Shown in pieces: positions 6,360-13,000 of a DNA stretch of 17,667 nucleotides; position 1 is the stretch's first letter, and each line of letters begins with the position of its first letter. The translations under genes and the position numbers were made by a program. Under the pieces are notes generated by a model, which was not told where the DNA came from, did not search any database, and was given only the letters and a program-made list of their open reading frames with translations. Location: NCBI GenBank assembly GCA_905198575.1, contig CAJKDC010000061.1:1-17667 (forward strand). Reading direction: 5' to 3'. This DNA is from an uncultured Bacteroides sp. (GTDB taxonomy: Bacteria; Bacteroidota; Bacteroidia; Bacteroidales; Bacteroidaceae).

Positions 6360-7766
6360 TTATCTCCGCAGCTGGCTTATTTCGGTATTGCGTACCTTGT
6401 TGGTCAGTTCTTCGACGTCTTGTCGCAGCTGTTCCACGCGTTTTTCCATGTCCAGCATACCGGGAGCCATGTTGGCACGGCTGGATTCGGCTGCCTGGGC
6501 GTATGCTTCACGCTTTTGGTCCAGCTGTCCGGTGAGGCTTTCCAGGTCTTTTTCCTTCTGCTGCAGTAACTGGAACTGCTGGCGGGCTTCGGCCGAGCGG
6601 AAGTCGTTCAGACTGTGGTAGGTCGCACTGTCGTCTACGATGAAGGTAAAGTCGACCTTGCGGGTGTTCTCTTCCTTGCTGTAGATCAGGGCAGACAACT
6701 GCTGGCGGGCCGTGCGCACTTTCTCTTCGTCGGTGCAGGTATCGCTGATGCGGTCCAGACGGGCCAGTGCGGCTATCTGTTCGGGGTCACCGTTCTCGTA
6801 GTCGTAAACTTCTTTGCTGGCATTGGGTACGAACACATACACACAGACTTTTCCTTCGGGCTGACGGCGGTCGGATACAAACCAGCCCAGGTTGTTCAGG
6901 TCGTCTATCACATACATGTAGTCGTTGGCTGGCGAGTTGAACGGCATACCCAAATTGTCAGGGCGCAGGTAGCTGTTGTCGTCCGAGTCGTAGCGGGTTA
7001 CGAAGATGTCGTATCCGCCCATGCTTTCCTCGTTGTCCGATGCATAGTACATCGTGATACCGTCGCCGGCCACAAACGGATAGTCGGCATTGCCCAGTTC
7101 GTTGATAGAGGTCACGGCTTCGGGCTTGCTCCATTGGTTGATCAGTTTCATGCTGCTGTACAGGCTGGCCTGTCCTTCGGCATTGCGTACCGACTGCAGT
7201 TGCTTGTCGCTCATTTCGTTGGTAAACTTCACGCCGTTTTCGGTAATCTGGATGTCGCCGGCATCGGCACTCAGCTTGTAGGCTTTCAGGAAGTCCTGCT
7301 TGTCGACCACGAAACTGTCTATCACTGCCACTTTCTCTACACCGCGTATCATGCGCTGTCCGCGGCGCACTTTGTCCAGCATGCGTTCGCCGTCTTCGGT
7401 ATCACCTTTCTTGCGCGAGCGCAGGTCGATGTATTCGTTCAGGTTCTCTTCGGCTTCGTTAAAACGGTAAGCGTCGTAGCACCATTTGCCCATATACAGG
7501 TAGGCATCGATGTAGCGGCGTTTGGCACTCTTGCTCAGGTAGGTATAAGCTTTCTCGCTTTCACCGGTCTCGTAGCAGCAGGCGCCATACCAGAAGTTGT
7601 ACGATGCGTTCGACGGACTTTGCTTCACCAGGCGTTCGAATACGGGCTTGGCTTTTTCAAACTCGCCCTGTTCGAAGAGGTTTTTGGCCTGCGTAAGCGT
7701 TTGTGCTCCGGCTGTACCGGCCATGCAGAGGCCCAGCAGGGCAGTCAGATATTTTTTTTGTTTCAT
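6360..7766 (-). CDS. Exported TPR / WD40-like repeat protein
   Basis: This 468-residue protein has a signal peptide (KKYLTALLGLCMAGTAGA, cleavage near Ala21-Gln22). Tetratricopeptide-like helices follow at about 23-115, including AKNLFEQGEFEKAKPVFERL and a second YGACCYETGESEKAYTYL unit. A PD40/WD40-like beta-propeller-type segment covers about 215-312 (YPFVAGDGITMYYASD, then GGYDIF and GWFVSDRR). A predicted coiled coil fills about 385-465. The TPR-plus-PD40 plan resembles PorE-type periplasmic proteins of the phylum but lacks their C-terminal OmpA peptidoglycan-binding domain. Its function is unknown; it is presumably periplasmic or outer-membrane associated. As the first gene of the unit with nfeD and floA, it may work with the microdomain proteins, which is inference. 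Confidence 0.85.
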   Translation of the reverse strand: MKQKKYLTALLGLCMAGTAGAQTLTQAKNLFEQGEFEKAKPVFERLVKQSPSNASYNFWYGACCYETGESEKAYTYLSKSAKRRYIDAYLYMGKWCYDAYRFNEAEENLNEYIDLRSRKKGDTEDGERMLDKVRRGQRMIRGVEKVAVIDSFVVDKQDFLKAYKLSADAGDIQITENGVKFTNEMSDKQLQSVRNAEGQASLYSSMKLINQWSKPEAVTSINELGNADYPFVAGDGITMYYASDNEESMGGYDIFVTRYDSDDNSYLRPDNLGMPFNSPANDYMYVIDDLNNLGWFVSDRRQPEGKVCVYVFVPNASKEVYDYENGDPEQIAALARLDRISDTCTDEEKVRTARQQLSALIYSKEENTRKVDFTFIVDDSATYHSLNDFRSAEARQQFQLLQQKEKDLESLTGQLDQKREAYAQAAESSRANMAPGMLDMEKRVEQLRQDVEELTNKVRNTEISQLRR

Positions 7767-7797
7767 TCTTCCTAGGTTATTTTATGCATTCTACATT

Positions 7798-7805
7798 CAA
7801 AAATA
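7798..7805 (-). promoter_or_regulatory. -7 box of the TPR-nfeD-floA unit
   Basis: The - strand reads TATTTTTG, an exact TAnnTTTG match 31 bases before the ATG at 7766. A TTTG lies upstream but only 12 bases away, too close for a normal -33 element. The 141-base divergent gap also serves the ttcA-like gene on the other strand. Confidence 0.5.
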
Positions 7806-7879
7806 GAAAAGTTTATTCAAAAATCCCTACTTTCTTGCATTCTATTTTCGGTTTTCTTCGTTTAATCGCACTTTTCATG

Positions 7880-7887
7880 TACTTTTG
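7880..7887 (+). promoter_or_regulatory. -7 box of the ttcA-like gene
   Basis: TACTTTTG matches TAnnTTTG and ends 20 bases before the ATG at 7908. A degenerate -33 candidate (TTCG, 7857-7860) lies 19 bases upstream. It diverges from the -7 box at 7798-7805. Confidence 0.5.
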
Positions 7888-7907
7888 TGACCGTTTAAGG
7901 ATTAAGT

Positions 7908-8672
7908 ATGGGTAAACTTACAGAAGAAGACAAGCTGTTTCGCCGCGTGGAACAGCGTTTCAATAAGGGTTCCGTGCGCTACGGACTGTTGCAGGATGGT
8001 GACCGCATCCTGGTGGGCCTTTCGGGAGGCAAGGATTCGCTGGCGCTGCTGGAATTGCTGGCACGCCGTTCGCGCATTCTCAAGCCGCGTTTCACGGTGG
8101 TGGCGGCCCATGTGGTGATGAGCAACATCGCTTACGAGTCGGATGCCGGTTACTTGCGCAGTTTTGCCGAGGGGCTGGGAGTGGAGTATGTGCATTACGA
8201 AACGTCGTTCGATCCTTCCACCGATATGCGCAAGTCGCCCTGTTTCCTGTGTTCGTGGAACCGCCGCAAGGCGCTGTTCACCATTGCCAAGGAGAAGGGC
8301 TGCAACAAGATTGCGCTGGGGCATCACATGGACGATATTCTCGAGACCTTGCTGATGAACATGACGTTTCAGGGGGCTGTCAGTACCATGCCGCCCAAGC
8401 TGGTGATGCGGAAGTTCGACATGACCATCATCCGTCCCATGTGTCTGGTGCACGAGGCCGACCTGATTCAGCTGGCTGCCGTGCGCGGTTACCGCAAGCA
8501 GGTCAAGAATTGTCCGTACGAGAAAGATTCGCACCGCTCGGATATGAAGGGGGTGCTCCGTCAGTTGGAGCAGATGAATCCCGAAGCGCGTTACAGCCTG
8601 TGGAACAGCATGAACAATATCCAGTCCGACTTGCTCCCGCAGGAGGAAACGGGCGAACCGTCCGCTTGCTGA
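7908..8672 (+). CDS. ttcA: tRNA 2-thiocytidine synthetase TtcA-like
   Basis: TtcA-type enzymes activate cytidine 32 of some tRNAs with ATP and replace its oxygen with sulfur, using a [4Fe-4S] cluster. The 254-residue protein has the PP-loop SGGKDS (39-44), the cluster CxxC pair in SPCFLCSWNRR (Cys112, Cys115), the GHHMDDILETLLMNM block (138-152) and a third cysteine in KNCPYE (Cys202). Those three cysteines correspond to the cluster ligands of TtcA. It is shorter than the E. coli enzyme (311 residues), mostly at the termini. It is cytoplasmic and probably transcribed together with the small membrane protein 52 bases downstream. Substrate assignment rests on family resemblance; another PP-loop thiolase is possible. 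Confidence 0.88.
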   Translation: MGKLTEEDKLFRRVEQRFNKGSVRYGLLQDGDRILVGLSGGKDSLALLELLARRSRILKPRFTVVAAHVVMSNIAYESDAGYLRSFAEGLGVEYVHYETSFDPSTDMRKSPCFLCSWNRRKALFTIAKEKGCNKIALGHHMDDILETLLMNMTFQGAVSTMPPKLVMRKFDMTIIRPMCLVHEADLIQLAAVRGYRKQVKNCPYEKDSHRSDMKGVLRQLEQMNPEARYSLWNSMNNIQSDLLPQEETGEPSAC

Positions 8673-8724
8673 GTCGGACACTGCAAGATGTACGAAATGT
8701 TTTTTTAATATAAGAAAGATTGCA

Positions 8725-9099
8725 ATGTTGAGTAATGGAATTTTTTCGGTTTTGCTGTTGGTCTGCTCCAATGTGTTTATGACAGTAGCATGGTATGGTC
8801 ACTTGAAGATGCGTGAAGAGTTCAGCTGGTTTGCCAGTTTGCCGCTGCTGGGTGTAATTGCCTTTAGCTGGGGTATCGCGTTTTTCGAATACTGTTTTCA
8901 GGTACCTGCCAACCGCATCGGTTTCCGCGACAACGGCGGACCGTTCGATATCATGCAGCTCAAGGTCATTCAGGAGGTTATCACCCTCACCGTGTTTACC
9001 ATTTTCTCCATGTTTGCCTTCAAGCTGGAGCTGAAGTGGAATCACCTGGCTGCCTGCATCTGCCTCATTCTGGCAGTGTACTTCGTGTTCAAGAAGTAA
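8725..9099 (+). CDS. DMT-family small membrane protein (DUF486)
   Basis: This 124-residue inner-membrane protein of the DUF486 family belongs to the drug/metabolite transporter superfamily. Four hydrophobic segments are visible: about 5-24, 37-55, 80-101 and 105-121. The family motifs TVAWYGHLK, SWGIAFFEYCFQVPANRIG and LKVIQEVITLTVF are present. No transport substrate is known for the family. The ATG at 8725 follows an A-rich leader with no Shine-Dalgarno sequence, as is usual in the phylum. With no TAnnTTTG box in the 52-base gap, transcription from the ttcA promoter is likely. Confidence 0.92.
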   Translation: MLSNGIFSVLLLVCSNVFMTVAWYGHLKMREEFSWFASLPLLGVIAFSWGIAFFEYCFQVPANRIGFRDNGGPFDIMQLKVIQEVITLTVFTIFSMFAFKLELKWNHLAACICLILAVYFVFKK

Positions 9100-9116
9100 G
9101 CCGTTTTGGTTTGCTC

Positions 9117-9149
9117 CGTTTTTACGGGGCGGCGTTGCAAGGCCGCAAC
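9117..9149. terminator. Weak hairpins between convergent genes
   Basis: The 56-base gap between convergent genes contains two short hairpins: CCGT-TTTT-ACGG (9117-9128) and GTTGC-aaggcc-GCAAC (9134-9149). Neither is followed by a proper T run, so termination here is a guess from position. Confidence 0.3.
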
Positions 9150-9155
9150 CTGTTG

Positions 9156-10010
9156 TCACTCACGTTTGAGCTGCTGCAGGTTGCGGTCTTCTATTTCGTA
9201 TACGTTGCGTTTCTTCACCTTGTCTTTCCGGTTGCGCTCCTCGCGCTTGCGGCGTTCCAGCTCCAGCTGTTCTTCGATGTAGCGGGTATAGTCGGTACGC
9301 GTTTCCTTCTGTTGCCGGGTGCTGTCCTGGGCGGCTTCCCGCCGGCGCTTCATTTCTTCCATCCGCAGTTTCACATTCAGGGCGATGGAGTCGTTCAGCC
9401 GCTGCTTTTCCGCCTGCTGGCTCCGGCTCAGCGAGTCGGCGGCACGGTAGGTCGGGAATTTGGCTATATCCGTTTTCGTAGGCAGGTACCAGTTGTATGT
9501 CTTCCATGCCTTGGCATGCTTGCGGTTGCGGCGGATGGCCCGTCCGCGTTTCGTAAAGGTTTCATAGAGCAGCTTGTCGGCATTGAAGGAGAACCCGAGT
9601 CCGATGGTTCTGCGCACCTTTCCGGTCGGTCCCGGCAGTTTCATCTTGATTTCCCATTCCTTGTCCGGACGGTTGTACAGCACGTCGTACACCGGGTCTT
9701 CGCCGAATTCCGTCCATATCGTGAACGGTTCAGCCCGCACATAGCCCTCCGGCTTTTTCATGCGTGCTGTGTCGGTCAGCGAGCGGGGCGTACCCAGATT
9801 CACCTTGAATTCCATCCAGGGCTTCTTTTCGTTCTGTATCGGCTGGCTCTGGAAACGCTGTTCCTCGCTGTTGAAGTCAAAGCGTATCATGTCCACTGCC
9901 TCCCGGTTCAGCTTCAGTTCGGGCAGGGTGTCCAGGTGCAGGGTTTGCGCGGCAGCCATCAGCGATGAGCCTCCCAGCAGGCAGCAGGTCGATAGTTTTT
10001 TCAGGTTCAT
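9156..10010 (-). CDS. DUF4858 family exported protein
   Basis: This 284-residue protein of unknown function resembles the Bacteroidales-restricted DUF4858 family. A signal peptide is clear (MNLKKLSTCCLLGGSSLMAA, cleavage near AAA-QT), so it is periplasmic or surface exposed. The middle part carries aromatic/basic motifs such as GLGFSFNADKLLYETF and HAKAWKTYNWYLPT. The last hundred or so residues are extremely charged (ELERRKREERNRKDKVKKR) and should form a helix or coiled coil. The frame is open for 18 more codons upstream (to 10064), but the ATG at 10010 begins the signal peptide and follows a -7 box, so it is the likely start. It is convergent with the DUF486 gene and 98 bases downstream of the NlpC gene. 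Confidence 0.75.
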   Translation of the reverse strand: MNLKKLSTCCLLGGSSLMAAAQTLHLDTLPELKLNREAVDMIRFDFNSEEQRFQSQPIQNEKKPWMEFKVNLGTPRSLTDTARMKKPEGYVRAEPFTIWTEFGEDPVYDVLYNRPDKEWEIKMKLPGPTGKVRRTIGLGFSFNADKLLYETFTKRGRAIRRNRKHAKAWKTYNWYLPTKTDIAKFPTYRAADSLSRSQQAEKQRLNDSIALNVKLRMEEMKRRREAAQDSTRQQKETRTDYTRYIEEQLELERRKREERNRKDKVKKRNVYEIEDRNLQQLKRE

Positions 10011-10047
10011 AGAAAATGCCGTATTTATTTTGTTCCTCTTTGAGTTA

Positions 10048-10055
10048 CAAAAATA
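10048..10055 (-). promoter_or_regulatory. -7 box of the DUF4858 gene
   Basis: The - strand reads TATTTTTG, an exact TAnnTTTG match 37 bases before the ATG at 10010. It supports that start over the longer open frame beginning at 10064, whose leader would include the box itself. Confidence 0.45.
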
Positions 10056-10108
10056 ATACGGCACTTCTTAACGGGGGTTAAACCCATGTTATAAAATATT
10101 ATGTATGG

Positions 10109-10648
10109 CTATTTTACGCGCCCTCCCTGCATCCAGCACCGGCGGTAGTAGGCTTCGTTCAGACTGCTCACAATTACGCCGCTGCTCGTGCTGGCGTGTA
10201 TAAACTTGTTGTCCTTCAGGTAGATGCCCACGTGTGTGGCCGTGCGCTTTCTCCGTCCGTTGTGGAAAAACACCAGGTCGCCTTCCTGCAGGTTGCGTTT
10301 GCTCACTTTGCGGCAGTTCTCCTTGCGCTGGTCGTCCGAGTTCCGTTCCAGTTTCTTGCGGTATACCTTCTGATATAACTGGCATACCAGTCCCGAACAG
10401 TCTACACCCCGGTGAGAGGTACCTCCGGCACGGTAGTGCGTACCGATCCATTTGGACGATTCTACATACAGCTTGTGGTTGTCTTTCAGGTCGATGTCCA
10501 TGCCCAGGCGCACCGATGCCCGTGCCAGTTCGCGGTAGTTGTAGTGTGGGGCGCTTGTCTTGCACGAGGTCAGCAGGGCGAGCAGCAGGGCCAGTGTCAT
10601 CACCAGGATGCTGCCTCCTCGTTGTTTTCTGTAGGTTGATAGGTTCAT
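10109..10648 (-). CDS. NlpC/P60 cell-wall hydrolase lipoprotein
   Basis: This C40-family peptidase should cut peptide stems of peptidoglycan at the cell envelope. From the ATG at 10648 the protein is 179 residues. It opens with a lipoprotein signal (basic MNLSTYRKQR, hydrophobic ILVMTLALLLALL, lipobox LTSC with Cys29 as lipid anchor). The catalytic cysteine lies in GVDCSGLV, the histidine in TATHVGIYL and the third polar residue in the FIHAST region. GDLVFF is also typical. An upstream ATG (10675) and a TTG (10690) are in frame but give an unusually long leader before the lipobox. It lies downstream of the ABC genes but is separated from them by a stable hairpin, so it may be expressed separately. 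Confidence 0.9.
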   Translation of the reverse strand: MNLSTYRKQRGGSILVMTLALLLALLTSCKTSAPHYNYRELARASVRLGMDIDLKDNHKLYVESSKWIGTHYRAGGTSHRGVDCSGLVCQLYQKVYRKKLERNSDDQRKENCRKVSKRNLQEGDLVFFHNGRRKRTATHVGIYLKDNKFIHASTSSGVIVSSLNEAYYRRCWMQGGRVK

Positions 10649-10693
10649 GGGTATACGTTTTTGCAATGGATTCATACTGTGTATCAACAAATA

Positions 10694-10723
10694 CCGGACT
10701 GCATTTGTTCGGATGCAGTCCGG
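10694..10723 (-). terminator. Hairpin after the ABC transporter genes
   Basis: A perfect 11-bp stem (ccggactgcat at 10694-10704, atgcagtccgg at 10713-10723) has an 8-base loop. It lies 26 bases past the ATPase stop in the direction of transcription. The following - strand sequence (TATTTGTTG) is T-rich but has no uninterrupted T run. It is a probable terminator or partial attenuator ahead of the NlpC gene. Confidence 0.65.
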
Positions 10724-10749
10724 TTACTGTGTGCTTTTTTCGGCAACTT

Positions 10750-11457
10750 TTATTCTTTCACCTCGAAGTAGCTTTCCAGTTCCTGTTCGGCCTGCTTGTT
10801 GCTGTTGTCGATGTCGCGCAGCAGCCGTCCCTGTTCCAGCAGGGCAATGCGCGGACAGATATCCACGGTGTGGTTCAGGTTGTGGCTCGATACCAGGATG
10901 GTAGCTCCCGTGCGGGCGTTATACTCTTTCAGCACGTGCTTGATGACCGACTGTGAGGTCGGGTCCAGAAAGTTGAACGGCTCGTCCAGTACCACCAGCT
11001 TCGGCTCGTTCAGCAGGGCGGCTACGATGCCCACCTTCTGTTTGTTTCCGGCCGACAGGTTGCGGATGAATTTCTGCTGTCCCATCACTTCACCGTTCAT
11101 GAAGTCGGCATACAGGGCGATGCGTTCGTCCGTCACCGCTTCACTCAGTCCGCACATCTTGCCCACAAAGTGGAAGTACTCTTCCGGTGTCAGATAGTCT
11201 ATCAGGAAGCCGTCGTCCACGTAAGCTCCCGTCTGCTGTTTCCATTCCTCGCTTTCCGCCGGATTGATGCCGCCCAGCGTTACCCGTCCACGGTCTGCCT
11301 TCAGCAGGTCCAGCAGCAGGCGGAACAGCGTCGTCTTGCCGGCACCGTTGTTGCCCACCAGTCCCAGCAGCGTACCTTCTGCTATCCGGTATTCCTCTAT
11401 GTTTACTGCCTCCTTGCTGCCATAGCATTTCAGCAGATTTTCTATAATTATTTCCAT
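10750..11457 (-). CDS. ABC transporter ATP-binding protein
   Basis: This 235-residue cytoplasmic ATPase powers a membrane transporter and is complete. Walker A is GNNGAGKT (35-42), the signature is LSAGNKQKV (134-142, LSAGN in place of LSGGQ), Walker B is LVVLDE (154-159), followed by FNFLDP, and the switch histidine is in SSHNLNH (His192). The LSAGNKQK signature and overall length are typical of exporter-type ATPases of the CcmA/multidrug class. The DUF5687 permease stops 43 bases upstream, so the two probably form one transporter. The ATG at 11457 follows an AT-rich spacer without a Shine-Dalgarno sequence. Confidence 0.93.
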   Translation of the reverse strand: MEIIIENLLKCYGSKEAVNIEEYRIAEGTLLGLVGNNGAGKTTLFRLLLDLLKADRGRVTLGGINPAESEEWKQQTGAYVDDGFLIDYLTPEEYFHFVGKMCGLSEAVTDERIALYADFMNGEVMGQQKFIRNLSAGNKQKVGIVAALLNEPKLVVLDEPFNFLDPTSQSVIKHVLKEYNARTGATILVSSHNLNHTVDICPRIALLEQGRLLRDIDNSNKQAEQELESYFEVKE

Positions 11458-11500
11458 CTTGTCTTACCTATTATATATAATATACGTTCGTTCCTTCTGC

Positions 11501-12991
11501 TCATCGCGTGTTGCGGAATCCCTCCATGTTGGCATAGCGGCGCTTGCGGAAGCGGCGGTAGATGTTTTCTATCCACAGTTTGTGCAGCGCGATGCCCGGC
11601 AGTCCCATCAGCAGGAGAATGAGGTAGGTGGTGTCGGCATCTGTAAAGGCTTGTAGTATGCCTGTTACAATCAGCGGTACTCCCAGTGAGCAGCCCACTA
11701 TGAGCGACTGGTAGGCACTGTTTCCGCCCGATTTCTGCATGGCCGAAGCGTTCAGGTTGATGGTCCGGTTGTTGTACACCGCCAGCTGCATCATCATCGG
11801 GAAGGTGCAGCCCATGGTGAACGATAGGTAGCCCAACAGCGTTGTCAGCGTTATGGTATCGGTCAGAATGGCTGATGGCAGCGTCATCAGGAAGGGGATG
11901 ACCAGCAGTGCGCACTGCGTATAGTACTTGGCATGCAGCAGCTCGCGTATGCTTTCCTGGCGCACCATCAGTCCGTCGATGTAGTTACCTTCGCTCGACA
12001 TGATGGTACTCAGCGTCATCAGTCCCAGTAGTCCGAAGCAATACACCATTACGAAATTGTTCATCATGCCACCTTCGTAGGCATCCAGGTAGAGCATCAC
12101 GGCAAAGAATGCCATACACACGATGAACATCCAGAACTGCCGCTTGGGCACTTTGTTGCGGAACATCAGCTTCAGCTCCAGCCGTATGTATTCGCCCGTC
12201 AGGCCGTAGCCGTCCAGAAAGCGGTAGTTGCTGATGCGTACATTCTTATCCTCCACGCGTCCAAGCTCCTGGAAGATGAAGCGCTCCTGCATCCGGCTGT
12301 TCAGCAGAAACAGTCCGCTGATGCATACCAGCGTCAGTCCGAAGGCGAGGGGAGAGCCCAGAATGTAGCCTTCGCCCAAATCCATGAAGAAGCGGCCGGT
12401 CCAACCCGTATCGGGCAGAAACTCCAGCAGCGCCATCACGCCGTACACTCCTGCCGGCAGCAGCATCCATACAGCCGACTGGCGGATGAACGAGCGTGCC
12501 AGCACACTCCAGTAGGCATTGGCCACCATCAGCAGGACGATGCCCAGGTTATACAGCAGCACTCCCGTCAGTTCGTAAAACCGGGTAACACTCAGCAACG
12601 AGAAGGGGACAAACAGGAAAAGCCAGAACAGGTTGAAGCCGTTCAGTCCCGCCCGCAGCAGATACAGGTTCACTACTTTGTGGCGCGGCACCGGCAGCAG
12701 CAGGTAAGGCTTCACCTCCTGTGCGGGTACCTGCATCAGGAAGCGCACTAGGAAATCCAGCAGCAGGATAATCGGCAACCCGCTGTTCAGTAAGTGATAA
12801 GGCTCCATGTGCGGAGCCTCTTCACTCAGTGCCAGGTACAGCATCACCCCGATAAATATCAGGTAAGCTGCCCAGAACGCCACGTTGAAGGCCAGCAGGA
12901 ACTTCGCAAACCGGTTCTTCTCGAACATCGGACTCCGCCGTTCTGCCAGCCGTTCATTCCGGCGTATCGTTGCATATAGTTTTCTCATCAT
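11501..12991 (-). CDS. DUF5687 family ABC permease
   Basis: This 496-residue integral membrane protein has many hydrophobic segments: about 30-55 (FLLAFNVAFWAAYLIFIGVM), then 74-90, 118-136, 144-162, 170-190 and 218-230. A further cluster follows after residue 285 (FWMFIVCMAFFAVMLYLDAY, then YCFGLLGLMTLSTIM). The pattern and size fit the Bacteroidetes DUF5687 family of ABC-2-like permeases. It is the membrane partner of the ATPase 43 bases downstream. It begins 9 bases after the stop of the M16 peptidase gene, implying one transcript. The substrate is unknown. Two consecutive ATG codons at 12991 and 12988 make the exact start uncertain by one residue. Confidence 0.82.
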   Translation of the reverse strand: MMRKLYATIRRNERLAERRSPMFEKNRFAKFLLAFNVAFWAAYLIFIGVMLYLALSEEAPHMEPYHLLNSGLPIILLLDFLVRFLMQVPAQEVKPYLLLPVPRHKVVNLYLLRAGLNGFNLFWLFLFVPFSLLSVTRFYELTGVLLYNLGIVLLMVANAYWSVLARSFIRQSAVWMLLPAGVYGVMALLEFLPDTGWTGRFFMDLGEGYILGSPLAFGLTLVCISGLFLLNSRMQERFIFQELGRVEDKNVRISNYRFLDGYGLTGEYIRLELKLMFRNKVPKRQFWMFIVCMAFFAVMLYLDAYEGGMMNNFVMVYCFGLLGLMTLSTIMSSEGNYIDGLMVRQESIRELLHAKYYTQCALLVIPFLMTLPSAILTDTITLTTLLGYLSFTMGCTFPMMMQLAVYNNRTINLNASAMQKSGGNSAYQSLIVGCSLGVPLIVTGILQAFTDADTTYLILLLMGLPGIALHKLWIENIYRRFRKRRYANMEGFRNTR

Positions 12992-13000
12992 TTCATGTCA

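Noticed and set aside
6353..6369. Hairpin gcggaga-tta-tctccgc around the stop codon of the TPR gene
   Set aside because: The stem overlaps coding sequence and has no T run after it in the - strand direction, so it is not supported as a terminator; nfeD is probably co-transcribed.
6615..7775. + strand open frame of 386 codons
   Set aside because: Antisense to the TPR protein, which has a signal peptide, repeats and a promoter box; no independent evidence for the antisense frame.
7902..8771. - strand open frame of 289 codons opposite the ttcA-like gene
   Set aside because: The + strand protein has PP-loop and cysteine motifs; the antisense frame has no recognisable features and spans two genes.
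10011..10064. 18-codon N-terminal extension of the DUF4858 protein
   Set aside because: It would bury the signal peptide and overlap the -7 promoter box at 10048-10055.
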